Source: Stagonosporopsis chrysanthemi (taxonomy: Eukaryota; Ascomycota; Dothideomycetes; Pleosporales; Didymellaceae). Taken from it: a stretch of DNA of 64,000 nt. Where the stretch lies: assembly GCA_022560025.1 (NCBI GenBank), contig JAFISE010000008.1:248001-312000 (forward strand), given 5' to 3'. Made by a program: the position numbers and the translations under genes. This document shows positions 45,001-56,177 of this stretch, one piece after another. The notes below the pieces were generated by a model, which had not been told where the DNA came from, did no database searches, and saw nothing but the letters and a program-made list of their open reading frames with translations. The first letter of the stretch is position 1. Each line of letters starts with the position of its first letter.

Positions 45001-45609
45001 TCCTGGCCTGCGCCCAAGGGCATCGACGGTGAGGGCGATCGCCACTACCTCGCGCCAGAAGCTCTCTCTGGTCGCTTCGACAAGCCTGCCGATGTGTTCG
45101 CCCTCGGCATGATGTTGACTGAGATCGCCGGTAACTGTGTCATTCCGGAGAACGGCCTCTACTGGACAAAGCTCCGGTCTGGCGAGTTCGATGCAGTCCT
45201 GCCTAGCTTGACATGGAGCGCCGATAGTGGTACCTTGAGCCGTGATGGCAATGGGGATCCAATTCTTGACAACTCGCTGGACACCTTCCTCATGTCGGAT
45301 GAGCCTCAGTCTACCGTCCAAGTCCGGTCGGCCTCAAGTCCTGAAGAGGAGCTCGCCCGTGCCCCCAAGTTTATGGTTGACTACATGGATCCCAACACCA
45401 TGGATCAGGTTGTCAAGGCCATGCTGAATCCTGATCCTGATCAACGACCAACAGCCGAGCAGGTCTTGTATTGTTTCGGTTGTCGATGGGTCGACCATAG
45501 GCGGCGAGCGGGAGCCACTGTCTACGAGGGCAATTTCGGGCCTGACGAGGATGTGCTAGCCACATACGTGCTCGACGATGCTGATGCCGACATGATGGAC
45601 ATGAGCTGA
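42098..45609 (+). CDS. wee1: Wee1-family cell-cycle protein kinase (Swe1/AnkA type)
   Basis: Exons 42098..43979, 44216..44841 and 44890..45609 encode 1075 aa; the introns are 236 and 48 nt. The first ~700 residues are Ser/Pro-rich and disordered, with many SP/TP sites expected for CDK control. The kinase domain spans about residues 720-1045: Gly-loop-like EGEFSKVYRV, the VAIK-type Lys in VWVVKKSKK, the hinge TEYCEGGNL, the catalytic loop HLDLKPANIL (HLD in place of HRD, as in Wee1) and DFG in IADFGLAS. Wee1 kinases phosphorylate the conserved Tyr of Cdk1 to hold cells in G2. The 48-nt intron lies between LLELSQ and GLTFIHNSG; it is in frame and stop-free, so unspliced mRNA would add 16 residues just before the catalytic loop. 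Confidence 0.93.
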
Positions 45610-46353
45610 GTCGATCACCGTTCGGCTTGCCCCAACTTCTTCGTCCCACCTTTGTTTGGCACCCTTTCTTGGTTACGCTGATCTGCAACAACCTCTCAAA
45701 ATCTTGCCGTATAGTACACCTCGACCAGTACTATAGCGCCAGCATCTTCTTTGTCTTTCTTTTCATCGGCGTTCGGGCTTGATGGGGAAAAGCATCATTA
45801 TCTTGTTGCTTCGCCGACTGCCTTTGGTGTCGCAACTGTTTACGAGCTCACGGCCAGACTCCCCTTTGGGAGCTGGGATGTATTTCTTGATCTGGGTTTT
45901 AGGAGTTTCGCTTTGCATACAGCATTCCCCAAGGATACCTTCGCAGCTGGAAATGCGCGAACTGGGGACTGGCGTTATACCTTTGTTTTCTCTGAACGTT
46001 GCAACGATTACGGCAACGATTAACTTCTTTCTGTACGGATGGTGCCACGGATTCTCGCTGTGTGGATGGCCGGTGTTGAGAAATGGAATGGGTGAGAGTG
46101 GAGTCTGGTGGATCTCGTGGGTAATGTTGGAGAAACAATATCACGATATCATGACCGTCTGAACCAAATTTGCACGATCCGTTGTGTGGTGTGTGATGCG
46201 CGACTTACGACATCGAGGTCGCTAACCGTAGGTGCAGGTCATGTGAGAGGGGACTGAGCACGAGATCAAACTCAATGTCGGTCCTGACTCGGCAACTTGT
46301 GATCACCGGTTTTATGGTCGTATTGTGATGTGGCGAGCAAGGTGGGACCTTCA

Positions 46354-46389
<36 letters not shown>

Positions 46390-46869
46390 AGGTTAGCCAA
46401 AATGCTGGCATGTTGTTTTATTTGGATTTTTGAGAGTGGCTTCTACACGGAACAAATGTATTGAGATTCCGGTCTCGCAAGCTGTTACAGTGTTTCGCCT
46501 GTGGAGATGAGCATGAGAGTGCCTTGAACGCGCTAATGCACGCAGGGCGTTTCATCTCAAAAGGGTCCCTCCGCGACCTGCATCTTCTGGCGCAACTGCC
46601 TCTCACGACTTCACGACCCGTAACGACTCTTGCGTGTTCCTACTTTCTGTTGTCCTGTCCTTGTCTCCGCTCGGCTCGCTGCCGTCACATCGTAGCACTT
46701 TCAGTACCCCGCCAACGCATCCGCGATTCCCTGCGATAGACCACACGCCCTCTTCCTAGTCTCACCGCCCGCAAGACTCGTCCGCGAAGCTATTCACCGA
46801 TCCTGCCAGTCTCCACTGCAAGCCTCGACCTCTCCTTCATTTTGCGATCGACATTCATTACTTGCAACC
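45610..46869. other. Intergenic region between Wee1 and the WD40 gene
   Basis: About 1.26 kb hold the Wee1 3' UTR and the promoter/5' leader of the WD40 gene. It contains the trinucleotide repeat listed below. No further gene was recognised. Confidence 0.5.
46356..46388. repeat. (TGC)11 trinucleotide microsatellite
   Basis: Eleven perfect TGC/CTG units lie in non-coding DNA about 480 bp upstream of the WD40 gene. It is probably length-polymorphic between strains. Confidence 0.9.
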
Positions 46870-47881
46870 ATGCCTGAGACTACCAAAGTTGTGCCCCTCA
46901 CCTGCCACGGGCATTCTCGACCTGTACCCCACATACATTTCTCGTCTATCGTGGACGAGGACCAGTTCTACATTATCTCAGCATGCAAGGACGGCAATCC
47001 CATGCTGCGCGACGGAGTGACTGGTGACTGGATTGGGACTTTCCTGGGCCACAAGGGTGCGGTCTGGCAAGCAAGGCTTTCATCAGATGCTTCGCTTGCA
47101 GCGACCGCCTCCGCTGACTTCTCAGCGTAAGTTGCAACATGGACCACATGATTGAAGACTGTCCTGACATCCTACTAGGAAAGTATGGGACACACATACA
47201 GGCGAGGCGCTCCACACTCTTTCGCACAACCACATCGTTCGCGCTGTCGCATTCCCAAACCAACCGAACCCGCAAATCCTCGCGACAGGAGGAATGGAGA
47301 AGAAGCTGCGTATCTTCGACCTGTCGCAGGGTGGTGACTCCGCACCGAGCTATGAGATCGGCGCAGGCGTACACACTGGGACTATCAAGTCGATTGTCTG
47401 GACCTCAGATTCAAACATTCTAATTACGGCTGCGGAGGACAAGAAGATTAGATGGTGGGATCTACGAACACAGTCTTTGATTGGCGAGTATGCTGTTGAA
47501 GGCGCGGTAGGCACCTGCGAGTTGGATAACACCTCTCCAGACGGCGTACTGAGCGTAGCTGCTGGAAACAGCGTCTACTTCTTCAATAGCCTCCAGCCGG
47601 GATCGTTGATCAAGACCATCAAGACACCGTACGAAATCGCGAGTGTCGCGTTGCACAGCGGTGCGCGCAAGTTCATCACTGGTGGAAGTAACCAGAACGA
47701 CACCTGGGTCAGGCTCTGGGACTTTGACGAGGAGAAGGAATTGGAGACGAACAAGGGCCACCATGGCCCTGTGTGGTCAGCGAGCTTTTCGCCTGATGGC
47801 AAGCTGTACGCGACAGGTAGTGAAGACGGTACTGTTAAGCTTTGGAAATACACATCAGGCGCGTACGGGCTCTGGAGGTGA
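46870..47881 (+). CDS. STRAP-like WD40 repeat protein
   Basis: Exons 46870..47126 and 47179..47881 with a 52-nt intron encode 319 aa. About seven WD40 blades fill the protein (for example CKDGNPMLRDGVTGDWIGTF, KVWDTHTGEALHTL, KIRWWDLRTQ, TVKLWKY). VPLTCHGHSRPV, DGNPMLRDGVTGDWIGTFLGHKGAVW and HNHIVRAVAFP closely resemble STRAP/UNR-interacting protein, a WD40 adaptor linked in animals to SMN complex assembly and TGF-beta signalling. Fungal roles are little known. It may be confused with eIF3i, which has a similar size and fold, but the N-terminal motif favours STRAP. Confidence 0.85.
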
Positions 47882-48432
47882 AAACACTGAGAGCTTTGCC
47901 TATAGATGTGTGGTACTCGGAAGCGCAATACCCAATACAAAACTTCACACGCGCGATCAGTCGTGCACCCATACCGAGACTAGCTGTGTAATTACATCAA
48001 CCTTCATCCCAAGAGCGAAGGAACAAATAGGTCATGCTGCCATGCTAAGATGGCGTTTGATACTTATCTTGTAGTAAACGCCAGCTACGCCAATAAGTGG
48101 ATGTTTAACCGGGACTTACCGTATTCGACCATCCGGAGGATTGAGCATGCGGTACTGATATGCCATGCTTGGCGAGCAGCGATAAGCATCACAGGACGAT
48201 AGGATGATAGCCAAATGCACGACCATCGATGCAACATGCCAAGAGTGGACAGGCGGTTTTTGAGCTCACCAGTATAAGACAGGACAGACCCCGCGGCTAC
48301 CTCTCCCTTTGAACGTAATTGTGTAACATATGTTCAATTTCATGGGCGATTCGCATGCTTCCCATCGGCAATATCCAGACTTGATCCAGATTATCGATTA
48401 CAGGAAGCCAGTGTATCATCAGCATACTCAAG
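47882..48432. other. Intergenic region, promoter of the MFS transporter
   Basis: 551 bp between two plus-strand genes. A TATA-like CAGTATAAGA lies near 48270. No gene was recognised. Confidence 0.4.
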
Positions 48433-50010
48433 ATGTCAGATGAGAAGAAAGAGGGCATCTCGCCTGTTGCGACATCACCCAGCGTTGATGAGGGCCAAAT
48501 AGCTGCGGAGAAGCAGATGCGCGATATCGGAGCAGACCTGTACCTCGAGGTCAGACAGTACACAAGAGAAGAGCTGGATGAGGAGAGAAAATTTGTCTTG
48601 CGCAAGATTGATTGGGTCATTATGCCAATGGTAAATTGAATCATTCCTAGGATGTTCAGGGATACTGACCATCCCCAGATTTGCATGACATACATGATCC
48701 AATTCCTTGATAAACTATCGCTCAACTATGCATCAGCTTATACACTCATCCCGGATCTAGGCCTCGAAGGGCAACGATACTCCTGGGTCGCTGCTGTTTT
48801 CAACTTCGGATACCTCTTCTGGGCACTCCCAGCCAACTACCTCATCCAGCGCCTACCAGTCTCAAAGTACACCGGCACCATGATCCTCACCTGGTCGATC
48901 TTATTGTGCTGCCACGTCGCAGCGAAAAACTATGCTGGCATGCTCGTTCTCCGATTCCTCCTCGGCATGTTTGAAGCCTCCATCTCGCCCGCCATCATGA
49001 ACATCGTCTCCATGTTCTACACACGCTCCGAGCAGCCTCTCCGCATGTGCGTCTTCCTCGCCTTCAACGGAGCCGCGACCATGATCGGCGCGCTCCTTGG
49101 GTACGGACTGGGCCACGCCCACAGTCCCCATATCAAGACGTGGCAGCTGATTTTTCTGGTCATCGGGCTCGTCAACTTCGTCTGGGCATGGGTATTCCTC
49201 TGGGTCATGCCAGACAGCCCCGCAACCGCCAAGTTCCTGACACACAAACAGCGCATTGTAGCAATTGATCGTATCGCAGGGAACATGATTGGTGTTAAAA
49301 CCACGCAGTTCCAAAAGAGCCAAGCCCTAGAAGCACTCCTCGATGTCAAAGTCCACTGCCTGATGCTCATCGGCCTAGGATGCGGCGTCGTCAACGGCGG
49401 CGTAAGCAATTTCTCATCTTCGCTCTTGAGAGGCTACGGGTTTACGGGCGTCTATGCTACGTTGCTGCAGCTTCCTACGGGCGCGATCGAGTTCGTCGTT
49501 GTCCCGTTGTGCGGTCTCGCCGCAGGCTACTTCAAGGATTCGCGCTGTCTGATCCTCGCCTTGATTTGCCTCCCCCCTCTCGGCGGCCTTCTGGGCATCC
49601 GTCTTACGCCTCTATCCGAGCGCTGGAGTCTGGTCGGCTGTACGTGGCTGCAGTACCTCATCGGCGCGCCCGTGATCCTCTCCTGGAACCTACTGACCAG
49701 CAACATCGCGGGCCACACTAAGCGCAGCACCGCGAATGGACTGTGGTTTGTGTTTTACGCCGCGGGCAACATTGCGGGAGCGAATATTTTCTTCGCAAGG
49801 GAGAGCCCGAGGTATTTCTCCGCGCTGACGGGGCTGATTGCTTGCTATTGTGGGATGTTTGTCGTTGCCCTTCTTTTGCGACAGTATATGTGGTGGGAAA
49901 ATAAGAGGAGAGATAAGAAGTATGGTGTTGGCGAAGATAAGCAGGCTATTCGTGATGGGTTCAAGGACCAGACGGATCTACAGGCAAAACACTTTAGGTA
50001 TGCGTTGTAA
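48433..50010 (+). CDS. MFS transporter, Dal5/anion:cation symporter family
   Basis: Exons 48433..48630 and 48679..50010 with a 48-nt intron encode 509 aa. A hydrophilic N-terminus ends with the family motif RKIDWVIMPM; the first membrane segment then reads FLDKLSLNYASAYTL. About 12 membrane spans follow with a central hydrophilic loop (FLTHKQRIVAIDRI, the usual ACS signature). Family members carry allantoate, nicotinate, pantothenate, biotin or similar organic anions across the plasma membrane; the substrate cannot be read from sequence. The C-terminus RQYMWWENKRRDKKYG is typical of the family. Confidence 0.92.
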
Positions 50011-50210
50011 TTATAGGCTCCTGTTGCGATCTCAGCGCACCGCACGAAACAACACTGTTAAGACTGTTTGTATGACGTTAAAATGATCATAATTCAAGAA
50101 TTCTTACTATATTCAGTGTTGTCGAGTTTGCACCCTCCTCATCCCTTCACGTCGGAAATCACCCTGCCAAAGCAACACTGATTGTCTGAATCTCTGTGTC
50201 TTTTTAGTTG

Positions 50211-50236
50211 TTCACTGTTCACTGTTCACTGTTCAC
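50211..50236. repeat. Heptanucleotide tandem repeat (TTCACTG)n
   Basis: Nearly four head-to-tail copies of TTCACTG lie ~200 bp downstream of the MFS stop codon, in non-coding DNA. Confidence 0.8.
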
Positions 50237-50963
50237 TTAAAAGAAGACACGGCTCGCATTGCAGTTCCTAGTGTTCTCAAGAGCAATTTTCTCAGCAAAG
50301 CGTGGTTGATGAAGCCCTGTCATAGCATCTACACTCTCGCATTCCTCCCCCATTGTTTCTGAAGAGATCAACATAAAACCTCCATGCGCTTCAGTATTTG
50401 TCTTCGACCGACGAACAAATGCTCGTTTCCATGGTTTTGGAGGAACGAAGAATGTGATTGCACTCACTGTCACGCAATCTCGGGACCAAGTGCCTGAAAA
50501 TTGTTCGAGTCCAGCTCGGAAGACGTTCCTAGGGCGCATTCAAGGTAAATGGCACTGTTCTGACACATTTCCAACAAATTGTTCGGGCATTTCTAACCGC
50601 GATGTGGCAATAGAATGCTAAGCCTTAGGGCGGTAGCACACGGTAATAGAACAGCGGCAGTGAAGACCTGTACATTGAGAATTGATGGAACAACAGAGCT
50701 TTTCCCTGGTTACTGAAGTATAGTTTTCTTAACCGAGCTTATCGTTCCAGAGATCTACACGGTCGTGGCGAAGTTTTGCGATTTTACCGGTCGGGAAGCG
50801 TCCTGTCAAAAGACCTCATACATATAGCACCACCACCATCTATTTACTATGCCATGTATATGGAAGAACGCAGCAGAACTCAAAGTATCTACGCAGGTAA
50901 TCACGGAGCAAAAAATGATTCGTTCAGGTTCGATACGACCTCGATCCGGGCTGACGGCCGGTG

Positions 50964-50971
50964 AAAAAAAA
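50964..50971 (-). terminator. RNA polymerase III terminator of tRNA-Val
   Basis: A run of eight T on the minus strand begins 3 nt after the discriminator base A73. This is a strong Pol III stop signal and supports the tRNA as a transcribed gene. Confidence 0.85.
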
Positions 50972-50973
50972 GA

Positions 50974-51107
50974 TGATTCGACCCAGACTTGAACTGGAGA
51001 CCTTCAGTGAGCTAACAATGTTAGACTGACGTGATAACTATTGGCTGTTAGTGACTCGGTTGATGTGATGGTTTGTGCTTAAACGTACCCAACTACACCA
51101 TCGAACC
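50974..51107 (-). tRNA. tRNA-Val (anticodon AAC) with anticodon intron and a 51-nt D-loop insertion
   Basis: After two interruptions are removed, a standard 74-nt tRNA remains. The acceptor stem GGTTCGA (51107-51101) pairs with TCGAATC (7 bp, one G-U), with discriminator A at 50974. The D-stem is GGTG/CAC-like with G18G19 in the loop. The anticodon stem is TCAGT/ACTGA with loop CTAACAC and anticodon AAC at 51022-51020. The T-arm TCCAG-TTCAAGT-CTGGG is complete. The first interruption is TTGTTAGCT (51018-51010), a 9-nt intron between positions 37 and 38, the normal eukaryotic tRNA intron site. The second is 51 nt (51088-51038) directly after G19. It starts GTACGT, has ACTAAC near the end and finishes TAG, exactly like the mRNA introns of this window. 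The A-box (TGGTGTAGTTGG) ends just before it. It could be functional with unusual processing, or a disrupted copy. Confidence 0.88.
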
Positions 51108-54092
51108 AATTATATATTCTGATAGAAGAAAATCTCAAAAGACATAATATATACTTAGAGCTGTCGCTTTGAAGCACGGCCCGCAGCTCGAAACCTTGAA
51201 CAATCGCATTTGGCACTCACGGAAGACTCGCACTATGGATCCTACGATGCCTCCTGCCTGCTTTCTAGTGGCCAATTTCCTGTTGTCAGAATTTTCCGGC
51301 ACCTCGGCTGTCACTGCATAACATCACAACGCGCATCCAAAAGCTTGATATTGAGCTTCACTAAAGCCTCAGGAGTTCTCCAAATCCTCCGATTGGCTGA
51401 TTTGTATTGCAGCGCGACGTTGTGCATTAAGGACTTCTTCCTCTTCGGCTCGGTGCAGCTCTTGAGCCGGTCGGGATTCCACCCAAACTGCTCATTCAGG
51501 AAACAACACGACAAGATGTCGAACACTCTATGCCAGCATATTCCTAATATGATAGACTCTGCATTCATGGTCGTTTCGATAGTGAGTCCGCATGATGCGC
51601 GGCGCTTTGGCATCGCTTTGTGTATATCGTAATATGTTGAGCAATGTCCTAATTGGGTTAAGGCTTGACTCGGGAGGCTATGCTGATTGGCAGAACAGAG
51701 TGAAATGGAACTTGCGGCGATCGGCGCCGTTCCTAGCAATGGTAAGGCAGGGGAGAGGACCGGTTTCTAGGCGCACGATCCGTTAGAGACTCATGAATTG
51801 ATTGGGTTGCTGGCTGCTAATGATCGAGATGGAGCCCGCATTGCCCTCATTCGTCCTGTTTTGGAATCTGAAACCTTTCATCAAGGAATGTGGAACGGCA
51901 GCGGAGGACCTGTACCGTAAAGACGATCCGTAATGTGATACAATTTTCTTCTTGGTTTGATTCATTGCTGTTCCTACTCTCTAACTTTCTGATAATATCT
52001 TCGGCCGTTAGAGTCCAATCTCGACTACTGAGCCGGTCCAGTCCCACTCATCATGTGTTGCCATGTCCTTTGATATTAAGGATCAATCTTTAGCTTACCT
52101 CACAAGCACCTTGTCGGCCATGCTGCTTGTCCTTTGATTGCATGCTTGCCAAGGCTGTCAACAGCTTGCTGATGTGCGACCAAGTGCCACGCGTGAAGAA
52201 GAGAGCAGCACTGGCTCCAATCTCGATCGAACCATGAGTACGAGCCAATGTAATAGATTCTGGCCGTAACAGTGCAATCGCTTTGAAAAGCTTGTGCGTC
52301 AATCTCATGACTGCAGCGCAGAAGTCTCTTTTCTGGACAATATGCCATAGATCACTCGCATTTGTGATCGAGTACGGCGGAGTGAGCGCTCACATTGTTG
52401 GCGTCATCAAGCACCAATTTAGTACTGGATAGGACGCTCAGCAAGAAGTCTATCTGCCATACTTTGTTATTGCTAACGTTCATGGAAGGATCTGAACACC
52501 AATGCTGAGTATACGCTGTTGCCATACCTTCTCTCTTTGATGGGTTGGCTCATGATCGGATGAAAGGCTACTCATGCTGGCGCAGCCTCCGTGAATGAAA
52601 ATTTGACTCGTCATGCGCGAGATTCGAACGTACTGAAGTCCTCAAGCACAAAAAGAAACTATGCTTGTCCAGAAACAGATGCTGAGCACCACAAGTTCTT
52701 GTGACACAAATGACACTTGGTCACCGTGTTGTCCGCGTCCTACTCGCTCTACTGCCAAAAGTTTTGCTGAAAAATGATCGGAATTTGCGCTTACTACGCT
52801 GGTTGCAACTTACACGTAGATAGGGACGAAGCCTCAGGGGGTAGACAAACCTTTCGACATGTCAATCGCCTTCACCACACATCCATCAGTCTCGTAGATT
52901 TGAGAATTTCCAATCAGGAATTAACAAACGGGATAGCTGCTCTAGAGGCTAGTCACCACTCGCTGTGATTTGATCGGCATCGTGATCCTTTCCGACCCCC
53001 TGATAGCTCTTTCTTGTGCTCAATTCAGGAGACACGCGATCAATCCTCTCAGGTTTTCGCAAAAGAACAAACTGTTCTTGACCTCAAGGGGCCACAGTTG
53101 TACATTCAAGCATCGCGTTGGCATAGACTCACGACCTCTGGCTTGGGCAGTAAGTGACCTTTGTCAGGCCCTTGCTCTCCTGTCTGGAGCTACAGAACTC
53201 CCAACTTCCTCATGTTCCCTTCTTCTTGTCACCGTTTTCCCTCCACTGTCCAACGACAAGGCAAGCGCATGCGCGATCCTGGCTCCTGCGCTCCAACACC
53301 GGCAATCACGGCATTCGCCCAAGCGCACCCCAAGCCTTCGCTTTTGCTTGACAACTAGGCTTTGGGACAAGAGATGCGCAATGCTGAGCACTCTGAGCTT
53401 AATCTGAACGTTATTGTGACTGCACTCCGATGCTGCCAAAATGAAGTTCGCGACGTTGGTGTCGGAGTGACCGATGCATATCAACGCAACACACCAACGT
53501 GTGATGCTTGGCAGATCTGCAGAGGCGCAATGCCCAATTACAGTTTCTCTTTGTAAAGGATCGGCCTTTTTCAGTTTCGGGGCGGCCGTTGCCAGTCGCT
53601 GCAAGTTCCTGATTTTCGTTCATTTCGGTCTCTACATGTTGCGCGAATCCAAGTTGTCAGCGCGGCTTGGGGCTTGTAGCCATCACGTAATTCCAAGCTT
53701 GCGCTCTCCACAAACCAAGACCCTGCGACCATTGTGACGGTCCAACCCGTGCGGACATGAAAGTCTTACGAAATCGCGTGCCTCTTCTCGCGCGAGAAGG
53801 ATTTTTCGCACAGACACAATCAGGTCCTGGCGGGTTAACGTGTTCGTTAGGTAATTGATTGAGAGTTCCCCATGGGGTGGTTGATCACGCTCGCACTAGG
53901 TTCAGGCGTGCCTGACAGACTTTGAGCACTAGACAATCATGCAAGTGGAGGGGAGTTCTGGTGTGCGAACATCTTATCCATTATCATTTATATGTCGTAA
54001 TATGTCAAGCGCTGTACGCTCAAAACTTCGTCACACTATGTGATAGCGAAAGTAAATACCGTCATGCAAACATAACATAAAGTCGTGACAGC
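51108..54092. other. Gene-poor stretch, no coding gene recognised
   Basis: About 3 kb between the tRNA and the permease. Frames are short and motif-free on both strands (for example minus 51311-51739 and plus 52970-53407). Base composition is more A/T-rich than the coding parts in places. No terminal repeats, transposase motif or recognisable RNA gene was found by eye. An old, decayed transposon cannot be excluded. Confidence 0.5.
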
Positions 54093-55974
54093 TTAGAATA
54101 GCCATGAAACGAAGGTTCTGTAGAACCAGTTGCCGTTCTTTTTCCCTCCGTTTGCGAGCTCTTTCTCGGCCTGGTGTGCTAGGAAGGCTTCCTCTTCGCG
54201 GTCGATCTCGTCTTTGCCGGTGTAGAAGTCAGCCTCGTGTGGCTTGACGCCCTTCGACTTCATGAAGAGCTTGTAACCGAATATGCAAATGAGATAGATA
54301 GGAATACCCTGTTTACCGTGTTAACTGGTGATTTAAGTGGTTGGAGAAGTTGAGCTTACAAGGTAACCCGTGACGAAGTTCTTATAGTCAAAGCTACCGT
54401 ATGGTCCACGTGTAAAAACGTTGAAGTTCTTGGTCAGAGCAATAAGGCAGCAGAAGAAGAGTGCAATGACTGAGCCCCACAGGCCAAAGGGAGCGGTATA
54501 GGCGAGTTGATCATTGGTGATACCCTGAGCACGGCGCGCACGGACGAAATAGATGTGCGAGACGAGAAGCGAGATCCAGGACAACAGACCGAAGATGGTG
54601 GTAAGGTTGACGAAGTAGCCGAAAACAACCTTGGAATCGTCGGCAGCGTTCATGAAGGCGGTGCAGCAGAACAGCGCAGAGATGGCTAGAGCGGGGACCG
54701 GAACACCACGCTTGTCGGTCCACCTGAAAATCTTAGGGGCGTGACCCTCCTCGGCGAGACCATAAATAGTACGCGAGGCGATGTACAGATCCGAGTTGGA
54801 GGCACTGAAGGTAAAGATCAGGATGCACGCGTTGAGGATGTCGGGCAGAGCCTTGATGCCTGCAAGTCTGATGGCAACGACGAAGGGAGACGCGGAAGCC
54901 TTAGCAGACTCCTTGTTGGCGAACGCGAGGTTAGGGGAATCGTAAGGGACCAGCATGCCCAGGAAGAAAACAGACAAGCAGTAGAAGAACAGGATTCGGT
55001 AGAATGTCAACTTGATGGCCCTTGGAATAGTCTGAACCACGTTAGATCTGTCATCGGACTGTCGAGCAGGACAAGACTTACCTTGCGGGGGTTTTGGGCC
55101 TCACCAACAGTAACACCAATCAGCTCGGTTCCCAGGTAGGCGAAGACAGCGTTGACCAGAGAAGACCAGAAACCGTAGAACTTGCCAGCATCGCCCTTCG
55201 CAATATAAGGCTTGAAGGCACCAGGGTTCTTGTAGTACTTGAATCCAGTGGCAGGGCCAGGTCCCGCGCCTACAGCCAAGAGGAAGGAGAGGATAATGAC
55301 GCCAACAATGACCACGACCTTGATCGAACTGAGCCAGAACTCAAGTTCACCGAAGAACTTGATGCCAAAGTAGTTGATGGTGCAGATTAGGACAAGGAAG
55401 ATCAGAATCCAAATTCCGGGGTTGATGCGTTTTGCAGGAATCCATTCCTGGATAATCAGGGCGGAGGCAGTCAGTTGGTTGGGCGTCGTGATGATGTACT
55501 TGCACCAATAGGTCCAACCAAGAGCAAAACCAAGAGCAGGGTCACAGAAGCGAGTAGCGTAGCCAGCAAAACCAGAGCCGTGAGGGATCCATGCAGCCAT
55601 CTCACCGAGAGCAGTCATGACGATGTAGACGAGGAAACCGACGGATGTGTAAGCGATGAGGATTGAGGCAGGTCTATTCTCGTTAGTACTTCACTCCCCT
55701 ATGAGTTTGGTTAGACTTACCCAGATTGAGCCAACGCCTTTCCAGTACCAATGATAAGACCAGTTCCGATAGCTCCACCGATGGCAATCATAGTGATGTG
55801 ACGAGACTTGAGACCACGGTGGAGATGGTGGTTATCGTTATGGACCACAACACCATTCGCGTCGACTGTGGGTCCAGAAGTGGTACCAGTCGTGTACTCA
55901 GTCTTTCCGTACATCTCAGGATCCTTGCTGGGCCTCTCGCCCGAGGAGCTTGAGCTCCTGTTGAAGATCGCCAT
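54093..55974 (-). CDS. Amino acid permease (AAT/YAT family)
   Basis: Exons complement(54093..54308, 54360..55031, 55082..55673, 55721..55974), with introns of 51, 50 and 47 nt, encode 577 aa. After a polar N-terminus comes LKSRHITMIAIGGAIGTGLIIGTG, the hallmark first span of fungal amino acid permeases (split at 55801-55730). ALGEMAAWIPHGSGFAGYATRF and FAYLGTELIGVTVGEAQNPRK are further family motifs. About 12 membrane spans are visible, followed by a charged cytosolic tail (KSKGVKPHEADFYTGKDEID). It imports amino acids across the plasma membrane by proton symport; the substrate range is not readable. Confidence 0.95.
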
Positions 55975-56169
55975 TGTGATTGAGGTTCAGTCCTTAGGAA
56001 TGCTGAGGTTGACCTTTTGTATTAGGGCGTATGACCGTTTGCGGAAGCGGTCACGAAGGCGCAACACAGAGGCGAACAAACTTCGGCTGAAGTAGCCCCT
56101 GTAGGTACGTAGGCAAGTGAGGCAGCGAAAAAGCCTTGCAGGCCGGTGAGCAGATGGGCTGACCGGTAG

Positions 56170-56177
56170 TTATATAG
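56170..56177 (-). promoter_or_regulatory. Candidate TATA box of the permease gene
   Basis: CTATATAA on the minus strand lies about 195 bp upstream of the permease ATG. The position implies a 5' UTR of roughly 150 nt. Inferred from sequence only. Confidence 0.4.

Noticed and set aside
52600..52660. ATTCGAA motif resembling a tRNA T-loop
   Set aside because: The flanking bases do not form a T-stem and no acceptor or anticodon arm was found at the right spacing.
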